Positions 15,803 to 25,145 of a stretch of DNA of 42,213 nucleotides are shown here, in pieces. The DNA is from Barnesiella sp. GTDB lineage: Bacteria > Bacteroidota > Bacteroidia > Bacteroidales > Muribaculaceae. The stretch spans positions 2,140-44,352 of the forward strand of contig JAAVEW010000018.1 of NCBI GenBank assembly GCA_014801075.1, in the 5' to 3' direction. The notes beneath the pieces are model-generated. The model did not search any database and was not told where the DNA came from. It saw only the letters and a program-made list of their open reading frames with translations. Numbering within the stretch: the stretch's first letter is position 1; every line of letters begins with the position of its first letter. The position numbers were made by a program, and so were the translations under genes.

Positions 15803-16747
15803 ATGAAATCATCTCTTATTCTGACGATAGCGCTGGCCGTAGCCGCAGGCACGCCCGCACTCACTATGAAAGCATCGGCCCAACAGTCAACGGTACTTGC
15901 CCCCGTGCGCAGTCCGCAGATTCCGGCCAAAGTATCGTTTGCCGACACGCAGTATGATACCGACCGCTACGACATATACGAACGCCTCGACCGCGAGCTC
16001 ACCGGCATCTCCTACACCCACGGTAACACCCTGCTGCTGCTCAAACGTGCCAACCGCTACTTCCCGGAGATAATACCCATACTGAAGAAAAACGGTGTGC
16101 CCGAGGACCTTATATATCTGGCCTGCATAGAGAGCACGCTCAACCCGCGCGCCTACTCCCCCGCCAAGGCCGCCGGCATCTGGCAGTTCATCCCCGCCAC
16201 GGCCAAGCAATATGGCCTGGAGGTCAACGAATACGTCGACGAGCGCTACGATGTGGAGAAATCCACCGCCGCAGCCGCCCGTTTCCTGAAATCACTCAAG
16301 GCAAAATACGGCGACTGGGAATCAGTGGCCGCAGCCTACAACGGCGGCCCCGCCCGTATCACCAAAGAACTTGACGCACAGCAGGCCGAGACCGCCATGG
16401 ACCTCTTCCTCACCGAGGAGACCACGCGCTACATGTTCCGCATTCTCGCCACCAAGCTGATAATGGAAAATCCGCGCGCCTACGGCTTCGCCCTCAATGC
16501 CGACCAGTTCTACACCCCCATGGAATATGACATCGTGGAGGTGAACACCCCCGTGGCCGACTGGCCCACATGGGCCAAGAACCAGGGTATCACCTACGCC
16601 CAGCTCAAGGATGCCAATATGTGGATACGCGACAAGACTCTTCCCAACAAAACAGGAAAGACCTACCGCGTGAGAGTGCCGAAAAAGAGTTCGCTCCACC
16701 GCTCCACAGCCCCCAAGACAATATACAACCCCTCATGGGTGAAGTAA
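15803..16747 (+). CDS. Lytic transglycosylase (SLT domain)
   Basis: A 314-residue periplasmic murein lytic transglycosylase that cleaves the MurNAc-GlcNAc bond. A signal peptide (to about residue 26, ending MKASA) precedes the SLT domain. Motifs are the catalytic Glu110 in IYLACIESTLNPRAYSP, AAGIWQFIPATAKQYGL and VAAAYNGG. The domain resembles the MltD type, but no LysM repeats are present; the C-terminal 90 residues (from about 225) have a repeated W-x-x-W-like pattern and a basic end. It may be co-transcribed with the T9SS-sorted protein upstream. Confidence 0.92.
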   Translation: MKSSLILTIALAVAAGTPALTMKASAQQSTVLAPVRSPQIPAKVSFADTQYDTDRYDIYERLDRELTGISYTHGNTLLLLKRANRYFPEIIPILKKNGVPEDLIYLACIESTLNPRAYSPAKAAGIWQFIPATAKQYGLEVNEYVDERYDVEKSTAAAARFLKSLKAKYGDWESVAAAYNGGPARITKELDAQQAETAMDLFLTEETTRYMFRILATKLIMENPRAYGFALNADQFYTPMEYDIVEVNTPVADWPTWAKNQGITYAQLKDANMWIRDKTLPNKTGKTYRVRVPKKSSLHRSTAPKTIYNPSWVK

Positions 16748-16824
16748 TCAACCCGCATAAGGCCCGGTGCCTTACTTTTATACTTACCGATGATAGCTCG
16801 TCAGCCATTAAAGCCGGCCGCCCC

Positions 16825-16876
16825 AAAAGGCTGACTCATGAAAGGCCTGATAAAAGGCTGACTCATAAAGGCTGAC
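16825..16876. repeat. 27-bp-period direct repeat upstream of uvrA
   Basis: AAAAGGCTGACTCAT occurs at 16825-16839 and 16852-16866, and a shortened copy (AAAGGCTGAC) follows at 16867-16876. It lies in the 157-bp gap before uvrA and may be an operator or a slippage product. Confidence 0.6.
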
Positions 16877-16904
16877 AGGCTTAAAACGGATTCTTTAACG
16901 ATAC

Positions 16905-19808
16905 ATGAAAATGACTCAGAACACAGATATAGTACGACCCGACACCGCCAACGGCAGCGCCGCGCCGATGCAATCCACCGAGATACGTCCGCTCGACGCC
17001 CTGCAGGTGATCGGTGCAAGGGTCAACAACCTCAAAAACATAGATGTCACCATTCCCCACAACTCACTGACTGTGATAACGGGACTGAGCGGCAGCGGCA
17101 AGTCGTCGCTCGCCTTCGACACCATCTTCGCCGAGGGGCAGCGACGCTACATCGAAACCTTCTCGGCCTATGCCCGCAATCTGCTCGGCAACCTCGAGCG
17201 CCCCGATGTCGACCACATCAGCGGCCTCAGCCCTGTCATTGCCATAGAGCAGAAAACCATCAACCGCAACCCGCGAAGCACCATCGGCACCACCACCGAA
17301 ATCTATGACTTCCTGCGACTTCTCTACGCCCGCGTGGCCACAGCGCGCAGTTACATATCGGGCGAACCGATGGTCAAATACAGCGAGGAGAAAATCGTCG
17401 ACCTCATTCTCGACCGCTATGCCGGCCGCAAAATCATGCTCCTCGCTCCCGTTGTCCACAACCGCAAGGGTCACTACAAAGAGCTCTTCGAGCAGTTGCA
17501 GAAGAAGGGCTACGTAACGGTGCGCGTCGACGGCCACATACGCGAGATTGAGCCGGGAATGAAGCTCGACCGCTACAAGAACCACTCCATCGAGATTGTC
17601 GTCGACAAACTCAAAGTGGCCGCCAAGGACGATTCGCGACTGCGCGACTCCGTGTCCAACGCTCTCCACCAGGGCGACAAGCAGATGATGATCTATGACA
17701 TTGACGACAATGCCATAGGCCACTACTCACAGGCGCTGATGGACCCCGTCAGCGGTCTGTCATACCGCGAGCCTGCGCCCCACAACTTCTCGTTCAACTC
17801 GCCGCAAGGCGCCTGTCCCTGCTGCAAGGGCCTCGGCACGGTCAACATCGTGGACCGCGCCAAGATTATCCCCGACGACACTATCTCTATAGCCCGGGGT
17901 GCCATCGCGCCCCTCGGCAAGCAGAAAAACAGTGTGGTGTTCTGGCAGATTGAAGCCATCTGCGAGAAGTATGGCTGCACGCTCGAAACTCCTGTCAATC
18001 AGCTCCCCGAGGAGGCCGTCAACGATATTCTCAACGGCACTCCCGAACGCCTGCAGCTCAAAAACAGTCCATCATATTCGAGCTATTTCGTTCCCTACGA
18101 GGGAATTGTAAAATATATCGAGACACTGCGCGCCGACGAGGACGACTCGCAGTCAAAGAAATGGAGCGGGCAGTTCTACACCCGCACCGTGTGCCCCGAA
18201 TGCCACGGCGACCGCCTCAACCGCGAGGCGCTCCACTTCTTCATCGGCGACAAGAATATCGCCGACCTGAGCCGTCTTGACATCTCCGACCTGCTCGCAT
18301 GGGTCAACGATGCCGACCAATACTTCAGTCCGTCGCAGCAACTTATCGCGTCGGAGATACTCAAGGAGATACGCACCCGACTCAGTTTTCTCGTCGACGT
18401 GGGCCTCGACTATCTGTCGCTCAACCGCGCGTCGGCCACACTGTCGGGCGGCGAGAGCCAGCGCATACGCCTTGCCACACAGCTCGGTTCGGAACTGGTC
18501 AATGTGCTCTACATCCTCGACGAGCCGTCAATAGGTCTGCATCAGCGTGACAATCTGCGACTTATCAACTCGCTCAAACGTCTGCGCGACGCCTCCAACT
18601 CCGTCATCGTGGTGGAGCATGACAAGGAGATGATGCTTGAGGCCGACTACGTGGTCGACATCGGTCCGCGCGCCGGTCGCCACGGCGGTCAGGTAGTATT
18701 TGAAGGCACTCCCGAGGCCATGCTCTCGAGCGGCACCATCACCGCCGACTACCTCAACGGCCAACGCACTATCGAGGTCCCCGCCACGCGCCGGGAAGGC
18801 AACGGCAAGACTCTCGCTATACACGGTGCCACGGGCCACAACCTGCGCAACGTCGACCTCACCATTCCGTTGGGCACGCTGACCTGCATCTGCGGTGTGT
18901 CGGGCTCCGGCAAGTCGTCGCTAATCAACGGCACACTGCAGCCCATCCTGTCGCGCCACTTCTACCGTTCGCTGCAGGAACCGCTCCCCTATGCCTCGAT
19001 TGAAGGTATCGAGAATATCGACAAGGTGGTGACCGTCGACCAGTCGCCGCTCGGTCGCTCGCCGCGCTCCAACCCTGCTACTTACACGGGCGTGTTCACC
19101 GACATCCGCAACCTCTTCGTGCAGCTGCCCGAAGCGCAGATACGCGGTTACAAGCCGGGGCGCTTCTCGTTCAATATCAAGGGGGGACGCTGCGAGGCAT
19201 GCTCGGGCAACGGCTACAAGACCATCGAGATGAACTTCCTCCCCGACGTGCTGGTGCCGTGCGAAGTGTGTGGCGGCCGACGCTACAACCGCGAGACCCT
19301 GGAGGTGCGTTTCAAGGGCAAGTCCATTGCCGACGTGCTCAACATGACTATCAATCAGGCGGTTGAGTTCTTCGCCAATATCCCCAATATCCTCAACAAG
19401 ATAAAGGTATTGCAGGACATCGGTCTGGGTTACATCAAGTTGGGCCAGCCATCATCGACATTGTCGGGTGGTGAGAACCAGCGCGTGAAACTCGCTACCG
19501 AGCTGTCGAAACGCGACACCGGCAAGACTCTTTTCATCCTCGACGAGCCCACTACGGGTCTGCATTTCGAGGATATCAAGACGCTGCTCTCCGTGCTCAA
19601 CCGACTCGTGGAGAAGGGTAACACCGTTGTTGTCATCGAGCACAATCTCGATGTTATCAAGGTGGCCGACTACATTGTCGACATGGGCCCGGGCGGAGGT
19701 AAGAACGGCGGCCGCATCATAGCTCAGGGCACTCCCGAGGAAATAGCGCTGACCGACTCGCCTACAGCCGGGTATATCAAAGAAGAACTGTCGTTATCCC
19801 GAAAGTGA
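16905..19808 (+). CDS. uvrA: Excinuclease ABC subunit A
   Basis: A 967-residue UvrA, the damage-sensing ATPase of nucleotide excision repair. The first ATPase has Walker [10 protein letters not shown], the UvrB-binding region, a Zn-finger ([10 protein letters not shown], partner Cys pair CPECHGD) and the signature [17 protein letters not shown] with [10 protein letters not shown]. The second has GVSGSGKSS, Zn-finger [19 protein letters not shown] and [17 protein letters not shown] with [11 protein letters not shown]. It is slightly longer than usual (about 940) because of an N-terminal extension of about 28 residues. ATG 16905 and ATG 16911 are both possible starts. Cytoplasmic. Confidence 0.97.
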   Translation: MKMTQNTDIVRPDTANGSAAPMQSTEIRPLDALQVIGARVNNLKNIDVTIPHNSLTVITGLSGSGKSSLAFDTIFAEGQRRYIETFSAYARNLLGNLERPDVDHISGLSPVIAIEQKTINRNPRSTIGTTTEIYDFLRLLYARVATARSYISGEPMVKYSEEKIVDLILDRYAGRKIMLLAPVVHNRKGHYKELFEQLQKKGYVTVRVDGHIREIEPGMKLDRYKNHSIEIVVDKLKVAAKDDSRLRDSVSNALHQGDKQMMIYDIDDNAIGHYSQALMDPVSGLSYREPAPHNFSFNSPQGACPCCKGLGTVNIVDRAKIIPDDTISIARGAIAPLGKQKNSVVFWQIEAICEKYGCTLETPVNQLPEEAVNDILNGTPERLQLKNSPSYSSYFVPYEGIVKYIETLRADEDDSQSKKWSGQFYTRTVCPECHGDRLNREALHFFIGDKNIADLSRLDISDLLAWVNDADQYFSPSQQLIASEILKEIRTRLSFLVDVGLDYLSLNRASATLSGGESQRIRLATQLGSELVNVLYILDEPSIGLHQRDNLRLINSLKRLRDASNSVIVVEHDKEMMLEADYVVDIGPRAGRHGGQVVFEGTPEAMLSSGTITADYLNGQRTIEVPATRREGNGKTLAIHGATGHNLRNVDLTIPLGTLTCICGVSGSGKSSLINGTLQPILSRHFYRSLQEPLPYASIEGIENIDKVVTVDQSPLGRSPRSNPATYTGVFTDIRNLFVQLPEAQIRGYKPGRFSFNIKGGRCEACSGNGYKTIEMNFLPDVLVPCEVCGGRRYNRETLEVRFKGKSIADVLNMTINQAVEFFANIPNILNKIKVLQDIGLGYIKLGQPSSTLSGGENQRVKLATELSKRDTGKTLFILDEPTTGLHFEDIKTLLSVLNRLVEKGNTVVVIEHNLDVIKVADYIVDMGPGGGKNGGRIIAQGTPEEIALTDSPTAGYIKEELSLSRK

Positions 19809-19857
19809 CGGAATTGCCGTCCCCGGGGTCTAAGTGATTATATTTCAACTTCTACAT

Positions 19858-20313
19858 ATGATAAAAAAGTTAATCCTCTCCGCTGTCATCTCATTGACAG
19901 CACTTTGCAGCATGGCACACACAAAGATATATTCCGGAGCCAACGCCTACTCCTCGCAGGTGATGTACTCTTGGGACGGTAAGCACCTCTATCAGGGCCC
20001 TAACACCTATTCCTCAAAGATACTCTACACCTGGGATGGCAAGCACCTTTACCAAGGCCCTAACGCCTACTCCTCAAATATACTCTACACGTGGGACGGC
20101 AAGCACCTCTACCAAGGCCCTAACGCCTACTCCTCAAATATACTCTACACGTGGGATGGCAAACATATCTACCAAGGCCCTAACGCCTATTCCTCAAAGA
20201 TACTCTATACCTGGGACGGCAAACACCTCTACCAAGGCCCCAACGCCTACTCCTCCAAAATCATCTCCACCACCGACGGCACCTTCCCCCCAATCCTCTT
20301 CACCATCCTCTGA
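19858..20313 (+). CDS. Secreted 20-residue tandem-repeat protein
   Basis: A 151-residue protein with a signal peptide (MIKKLILSAVISLTALCSMA), then six units of a 20-residue repeat with consensus GPNAYSSKILYTWDGKHLYQ, the last one degenerate, and a short hydrophobic tail. The units are exactly 60 bp (from 19936) and nearly identical at DNA level, so copy number can change by slippage or recombination. Tyr/Trp/Gly-rich short repeats of this kind suggest a beta-structure, perhaps propeller- or solenoid-like, in the periplasm or at the surface. The start chosen is ATG 19858, where the signal peptide begins; an in-frame upstream start at 19834 (ATT/GTG region) is less likely. No family is recognised. 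Confidence 0.75.
   Translation: MIKKLILSAVISLTALCSMAHTKIYSGANAYSSQVMYSWDGKHLYQGPNTYSSKILYTWDGKHLYQGPNAYSSNILYTWDGKHLYQGPNAYSSNILYTWDGKHIYQGPNAYSSKILYTWDGKHLYQGPNAYSSKIISTTDGTFPPILFTIL
19936..20276 (+). repeat. 60-bp tandem repeat array (six units)
   Basis: Units start at 19936, 19996, 20056, 20116, 20176 and 20236. The period is exactly 60 bp; the central units differ at few positions, mostly silent or AAG/AAT exchanges (SSK/SSN). Confidence 0.9.
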
Positions 20314-20341
20314 CAACCGGTGCCACATAACAGCTATCCAT

Positions 20342-20359
20342 CCCATCCCATCCCTTCCC
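20342..20359 (-). other. Possible G-quadruplex
   Basis: The minus strand has four GGG runs (plus-strand CCC at 20342-20344, 20347-20349, 20352-20354, 20357-20359) with 2-base loops, plus a fifth run near 20373-20375. This meets the usual rule for a stable quadruplex. It lies between the repeat protein and the iterons. Confidence 0.55.
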
Positions 20360-20383
20360 ATCTCCTATCCTTCCCATAAAATC

Positions 20384-20493
20384 GGAAAAGTGTAGTTTTT
20401 ACCCACCAAATTTATAGGAAAAGTGTATTTTTTACTTGCCATTTTTATAGGAAAAGTGTATTTTTACGGGGTGAAATTTATAGGAAAAGTGTA
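20384..20493 (+). repeat. Four 33-bp-spaced iterons upstream of the AAA ATPase
   Basis: GGAAAAGTGTA occurs at 20384, 20417, 20450 and 20483, i.e. with an exact 33-bp period; three copies share the longer form TTTATAGGAAAAGTGTA. The last copy ends 4 bases before the ATG of the ATPase, so the array covers its promoter and leader. Bound protein could control this gene. Confidence 0.85.
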
Positions 20494-20497
20494 GATC

Positions 20498-21850
20498 ATG
20501 CTATACAGAAAGATAGAAACAGATATATATCAGCACTTTACATCAGGGTCAGACAAGATTCTGATGCTGACCGGTGCGCGACAGACAGGAAAGTCTTTTA
20601 TAATCAACCATGTTGCCTCGAAGATATTCAAGAACGTGGTGGAAATCAATCTCATTGAGGATTATGACACTGACCGCCTGTTTGAATCGGTCTCGTCGAT
20701 AGAGGAATTTCACCTGCGGCTTAGCTCGGTGGCCGGAGAGCGCTTAGGGTCAAAAGAGGACACATTGGTATTTCTTGACGAGATACAGCAATATCCCCGA
20801 CTGCTGACTCTACTGAAATTTTTGCGTCAGGAAGGGAGATACACCTACGCTGTCAGCGGAAGTCTGCTTGGACTGACACTAAAAAACACAACCTCCATAC
20901 CCGTAGGGTCGCTCGCACTGATGCACATGTATCCGCTCGACTTTGAGGAGTTCCTCATTGCCAACAATGTAGGCCGGGAGGCCATTGACGCAATGCGGAA
21001 ACTCTTTGACTCGCGTGAGAGCCTCGATGAAGCCATGCACAACCATATAATAGGACTATTCAAACGTTACCTTCTCATCGGGGGTATGCCTCAGGCGGTG
21101 CAGGAGTTTGTCAATTCACGCAACCTCGTGGCTGTCCGTGCCATCCAGAATGATATACACCGGCTTTACGAAGCCGATGCAACAAAATATGACCTGGAGC
21201 ATCGACTGCACATCGAGAGAATATACGAGATGATACCGTCGGCAATGGAAAGCCACAAGAAGAGAGTGGTTTACCGCGAAATTGAGAATAAACCCAAAGG
21301 TCGCCACAGCGATTATATCGAGGAATTTGATTTTCTATCGGCGTCGGGCGTAGCTCTTGAGGTGAAAGCCATATCAAATCCATCGTTCCCGCTCATAGAA
21401 TCAGGTGTAAAAAACCTGCTGAAACTGTACCTCAACGATGTAGGCATGGTTACAGGTATCCTGTACCGCAATAACATAAAGCCGGTGATGGACACCGAGT
21501 GCAGCGTCAACCTCGGAAGCGTATATGAATCAGTGGTTGCCATGGAACTGGCAGCTCACGGCCACAAACTATTCTACTATGATAACAAGAAGAATGGAGA
21601 GGTCGATTTCCTCATTGATGATTACTACAGCCTGTCGGCAATGGCTATCGAGGTGAAGTCAGGAAAAGACTATACCATACACAGCGCTCTCACCCGCCTG
21701 CTTGACAACAAGGACTACCGACTGGGCAACGGCCTTGTACTCAGCAATTCCCGCGAAGTGGTTCAAGACGGCAAAACTATCTACATGCCCATCTACTACG
21801 TAATGTTCCTAAACTCCGAAGGCAGTCGTGCCACCGAAATCCTGCTATAA
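20498..21850 (+). CDS. AAA+ ATPase with DUF4143 domain
   Basis: A 450-residue member of the Bacteroidales AAA_14/DUF4143 ATPases. N-terminal AAA domain: Walker A GARQTGKS (about 27-34), Walker B VFLDEIQQYP and the sensor strand YAVSGSLLG. The C-terminal DUF4143 domain (about 200-400) ends with an (D/E)xK-like pattern: GEVDFLIDDYYSL then MAIEVKSGKDY, as in restriction-endonuclease folds. The family is highly repeated in Bacteroidales genomes and its role is unknown. Iterons reach to the start codon, which suggests autoregulation. ATG 20498 is the only start compatible with the Walker A distance. Confidence 0.9.
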   Translation: MLYRKIETDIYQHFTSGSDKILMLTGARQTGKSFIINHVASKIFKNVVEINLIEDYDTDRLFESVSSIEEFHLRLSSVAGERLGSKEDTLVFLDEIQQYPRLLTLLKFLRQEGRYTYAVSGSLLGLTLKNTTSIPVGSLALMHMYPLDFEEFLIANNVGREAIDAMRKLFDSRESLDEAMHNHIIGLFKRYLLIGGMPQAVQEFVNSRNLVAVRAIQNDIHRLYEADATKYDLEHRLHIERIYEMIPSAMESHKKRVVYREIENKPKGRHSDYIEEFDFLSASGVALEVKAISNPSFPLIESGVKNLLKLYLNDVGMVTGILYRNNIKPVMDTECSVNLGSVYESVVAMELAAHGHKLFYYDNKKNGEVDFLIDDYYSLSAMAIEVKSGKDYTIHSALTRLLDNKDYRLGNGLVLSNSREVVQDGKTIYMPIYYVMFLNSEGSRATEILL

Positions 21851-21880
21851 CAATACCCCTACCGTACTACAGCAAAAGTA

Positions 21881-21915
21881 TATTACAGTGGTTATGAGCC
21901 TATTACAGTAGTTAT
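21881..21915. repeat. Two 15-bp direct repeats, period 20
   Basis: TATTACAGTGGTTAT (21881-21895) and TATTACAGTAGTTAT (21901-21915) lie in the 91-bp gap between convergent genes. No hairpin terminator is seen there. Confidence 0.6.
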
Positions 21916-21941
21916 AAAATTTCTACAGCTGGATACTGCGG

Positions 21942-22952
21942 TTAGAGGGAGGGGGAAGTGAGGGTGTAGGGGTTGGCGATGGCGGAGAGTGCGGAGTGCT
22001 TGGCGGCGAGGATGTGGTCGGGGGTCATGCCTATTACTCCGGTGCCGGGATGCTGGCCGGGGACGTTCATGCGATGGATTGAAGCAGCATCGATTACGGT
22101 GCTATCTTCCATTATATCAACATCATCTACGCCGGCGAGGTGCAATATGGTCAGGGCGTTGGTCAGGGCCGCGCAGTAGCAACCTATACCCTCCTGCAGG
22201 TGACCGTTGTCAACAGTCATATTGTGAGCCGAACCGTCGCCAAGCTCCCTTGCCGGAGTCAGTCGCAGATTCTGCACCGCCGTGCCGTATGGAAACACCA
22301 CGCAATCAATGGCTTCGGCCGTTTTCTGCGCATTGTCAGCCGTGGCACGCCAATAGTATTCAAATCCGGCATCACTTGCTCCGTAGGCACCGTGAATCAG
22401 AATCCAACCGAGCGTAACGTCGCTTTTCCGCGCCTTAACAATTTCGGTAAGTTCACTCAAATGAGGCCATATCACCTGCGACCAATCACGAAAGGACATC
22501 GAACCATTCTGCTGAAACGTAACAACGTCCCAGTCCATGTCGTTGAACACGGCATCGGCATCCTTATTGCGATGCGTGGTCCACGGACCACCGTTCACAC
22601 TCTTATAATAAATATAGCGTTGCGGCTTATACTCCTTCTCACCATCCACCACAGTCTCACCGCGGAAATTGGCAAGATGCTGCTGCAGAGAGCAACCCCC
22701 TAAGTAGGCTACACCAATTGTCACTTTTACTTCCGGGGCAATGCTGTTAAGTATCATAGGCACGTAGCCCATCGCATCCTCGGTGAAAGAGTTGCCGTAG
22801 CACAACACGTTGAACGACCGCACAGGCAGAGCGTTTGTCTGATTATTAATATCCGTCTCGTCGTCGAGAATCTCGTCGTCAGTCACTGAGCAACCGACTG
22901 TTACGAGTGATATTATAGCTACAAAAAGCGCGATAAAGAGCTTCCTGTTCAT
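21942..22952 (-). CDS. DUF4886 lipoprotein (SGNH-like)
   Basis: A 336-residue lipoprotein. The signal peptide ends in the lipobox LVTVG-C21. The DUF4886 domain starts with VLCYGNSFTEDAMGY, an SGNH-hydrolase-like block with Ser, and contains VVTFQQNGSMSFRDW and GWILIHGAYG. Members are predicted esterases/deacetylases of the cell surface, often in glycan-use loci; no susC/susD pair is seen nearby. It is preceded by a -7 box and operator-like repeats and has its own transcription. Confidence 0.85.
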   Translation of the reverse strand: MNRKLFIALFVAIISLVTVGCSVTDDEILDDETDINNQTNALPVRSFNVLCYGNSFTEDAMGYVPMILNSIAPEVKVTIGVAYLGGCSLQQHLANFRGETVVDGEKEYKPQRYIYYKSVNGGPWTTHRNKDADAVFNDMDWDVVTFQQNGSMSFRDWSQVIWPHLSELTEIVKARKSDVTLGWILIHGAYGASDAGFEYYWRATADNAQKTAEAIDCVVFPYGTAVQNLRLTPARELGDGSAHNMTVDNGHLQEGIGCYCAALTNALTILHLAGVDDVDIMEDSTVIDAASIHRMNVPGQHPGTGVIGMTPDHILAAKHSALSAIANPYTLTSPSL

Positions 22953-22987
22953 TGCAGATTGGTTTAATTTAAGCAGAATAGCATTAT

Positions 22988-23025
22988 CAGTAATGCTGAC
23001 AGTGATACATTCAGTAATGCTGTCA
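22988..23025. repeat. Operator-like repeats in the DUF4886 leader
   Basis: CAGTAATGCTGACA (22988-23001) and CAGTAATGCTGTCA (23012-23025) are direct copies 24 bp apart, and TGACAG/CTGTCA inside them also form an inverted pair. They lie just downstream of the -7 box. Confidence 0.55.
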
Positions 23026-23031
23026 ATAATG

Positions 23032-23039
23032 CAAATTTA
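23032..23039 (-). promoter_or_regulatory. -7 box of the DUF4886 gene
   Basis: TAAATTTG on the minus strand is a perfect -7 box, 80 bp upstream of the start; no good -33 box is present, which fits a regulated promoter. Confidence 0.55.
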
Positions 23040-23084
23040 CATAATACTTCCGGATATATAGCATAAATCATTAGGTTTAACAGT

Positions 23085-23142
23085 ATAAAAAACAGGAGAT
23101 TCAACAGTAGTTCAATAACCTGCTACTGTTAAATCTCCTGTT
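23085..23142 (-). terminator. Terminator of the MFS gene
   Basis: A 20-bp stem with one mismatch (23091-23110 with 23123-23142, loop 12) is followed on the minus strand by a T-run (23085-23091), about 105 bp beyond the MFS stop codon. Confidence 0.88.
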
Positions 23143-23247
23143 ATAGGAGTGCCCGGTCAGCGGTCTGAGCGTGTCTGCCTTTGCTGCCCTAAGCGTGTCT
23201 GTCAAAGGCAAGCGCAATTTATTGCGCCGGCGGGCCGGCTGCGACTG

Positions 23248-25086
23248 TTACGCGGCAGCTTCGGCTTCGGCGCGCTGTTTCTCGGCCGATACCTCCTTGA
23301 TGTTCCACACGGCGACAGCACCGAGGAGCATCAGCACGCCTGCAACAACTATCATATAGACAGTCTGCGGTGCGCCGGCCTGCGGAGTGCCTGCAGCGGC
23401 CAAGGGGAAGAAACCGAGGATGAGTCCGCCGAGCAATGCGGCGATAATCTGCGGGAAGCAGATGGTGCAGTTGAAGAGTCCCAGATAAGTACCTATATTC
23501 TTACCTGACAGAGCGTTGGTAAGGATAGTGAACGGCATTGCGAGCATTGCAGCCCAGCCGCAACCCATCAGACCGTAGGGCACGGTGAGCGCCCATTTAG
23601 AGTTGCAGAAGTAAACCGCGATGAAACCTACGGCACCAATCACGAGGCTTATAGAATAGGCGAAACGACGATTCTTGAAGCGCGGAAGCACTGCGGCCCA
23701 GATAACGGCTACGACAGCCTGAATGGCGAAGAGCACACCGTTCCAGTCACCGGCATCCTGATACTGCTTGGACTGCGCGTTGAGCACGGTGGTGTAGTGG
23801 GGAGTGATTTCAGCGCCGGCGGCCGAGGGAAGTTCAGCCACCTGCTCTTTCTCATACTTGCCGTCGCGTTCCACCACGATGTGGGCAGTAGAGAGTTTAT
23901 GGTCGGGAGTGACGGTTGAAAGGGTTACAACAGTCGATACGGGGGCGTCGAGAGTCACCTCCTCGCCGTCGATAAGCAGCACGTCGCCCTGCTTGCCGTA
24001 TGACTCGCCGGGACGGGCGAGAGCCACACCCTTGTCATAGAATACCTGACCGCCTTTTACCAGAATCTGACCGTCGGCAGTCATGACGCTGTCGGGGTAG
24101 ACAACAATGCCGTTGACGTTGACACCGTTGATGGTGAGACGTCCGTCGTCGATTACCATAATCTCATCGGCAAAGAGATACTTGTCGGAGTACATGGTGC
24201 CGTTGATTTCCACGCCGTCGACTTTCTGCTCGGAGGGAGCGTCGAAAGCATGGCCGGCGATAGCGTCGGTAGAGTAAGTCCAGAGGAAGAGGAAACCTGC
24301 CCAGCAGAAGAACTGCACCAGACCGATGGTCCAGAACACGGCGGGAGCTGTCTTGAGCGCGCCGGCCATCTGCACGAACATGTTGCCTTTCTTCTGCTGC
24401 TGACTCTCCTCTTCGGCCACACCGTTGTATTCGGCATACAATTTCGGGGGCATTTCCTTCACCTTAGCCAGGGTGTAGAGTACGCATATCAGCAGTATGA
24501 GCGCTCCGAGATAGAACGCGAAGGTAACAGTGGGGGGCACTTCACCCTCGGGAGCCTGGTTGCTTACGAAGAGAGCGAGAATGATAGGCGCGAGATAGCC
24601 CACGAACGAACCGGCGTTGCAGAGAAAACTCTGTATCGAGTAGGCCAGTCCTTTCTGTTTCTCGTTGACCATATCGCCCACAAGCATCTTGAATGGCTGC
24701 ATGGCCATATTGATGGAGGTGTCGAGCAGCATGAGGCAGAAGAGGCCGAAGGTAATGGCCGCTGACACTGACAACCCGAGACTACCGGCGTTGGGAAGGA
24801 AACACATCACAATGATGGCGATAGCCGCTCCCACGATGAGGTAGGGAAGGCGACGGCCGAAACGGTTCCATGTGCGGTCGGAGGCCGAGCCGATGATAGG
24901 CTGCACGAGAAATCCCATCAGAGGGGGTAAAATCCAGAAGTAGCTCAATTGGTGAGGGTCGGCTCCGATGGTGGAGAAAATACGGCTCACCTGCGAACTC
25001 TGGAGAGCGTAGGCTATCTGCACTCCGAAAAATCCGAAGCTCAGATTCCACAACTTCCAAAAGCTTAAGTCGGGTTTGGTTTTCAT
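23248..25086 (-). CDS. MFS sugar transporter (SLC45/GPH-like) with large insert
   Basis: A 612-residue inner-membrane transporter. TM1-TM6 lie in residues 10-205; the family motif between TM2 and TM3 is IIGSASDRTWNRFGRRLPYL, typical of sucrose/maltose symporters of the SLC45/GPH-cation-like group. TM7 is at about 250-272 (TIGLVQFFCWAGFLFLW), and TM8 only begins at about 447 (WNGVLFAIQAVVAVIWAAVL). Between them is a soluble insert of about 150-170 residues rich in beta-strands (GRLTINGVNVNGIVVYPDSV), which would face the periplasm. The usual length is about 450. It lies 59 bp after nfo on the same strand, so the two are probably co-transcribed. Confidence 0.88.
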   Translation of the reverse strand: MKTKPDLSFWKLWNLSFGFFGVQIAYALQSSQVSRIFSTIGADPHQLSYFWILPPLMGFLVQPIIGSASDRTWNRFGRRLPYLIVGAAIAIIVMCFLPNAGSLGLSVSAAITFGLFCLMLLDTSINMAMQPFKMLVGDMVNEKQKGLAYSIQSFLCNAGSFVGYLAPIILALFVSNQAPEGEVPPTVTFAFYLGALILLICVLYTLAKVKEMPPKLYAEYNGVAEEESQQQKKGNMFVQMAGALKTAPAVFWTIGLVQFFCWAGFLFLWTYSTDAIAGHAFDAPSEQKVDGVEINGTMYSDKYLFADEIMVIDDGRLTINGVNVNGIVVYPDSVMTADGQILVKGGQVFYDKGVALARPGESYGKQGDVLLIDGEEVTLDAPVSTVVTLSTVTPDHKLSTAHIVVERDGKYEKEQVAELPSAAGAEITPHYTTVLNAQSKQYQDAGDWNGVLFAIQAVVAVIWAAVLPRFKNRRFAYSISLVIGAVGFIAVYFCNSKWALTVPYGLMGCGWAAMLAMPFTILTNALSGKNIGTYLGLFNCTICFPQIIAALLGGLILGFFPLAAAGTPQAGAPQTVYMIVVAGVLMLLGAVAVWNIKEVSAEKQRAEAEAAA

Positions 25087-25145
25087 GTTGTTACGATTGT
25101 TATTGGGTTAAATTTGTTTTTAAGGTAAGAGGATGTCTGAGTTGT

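Noticed and set aside
20384-20493. Iteron region as a coding 11-residue repeat or CRISPR
   Set aside because: The frame giving the repeat (FIGKVYF) is interrupted by stops in the first and last units; the repeat core is only 11-17 bp, the spacers are alike in base composition and no cas genes exist.
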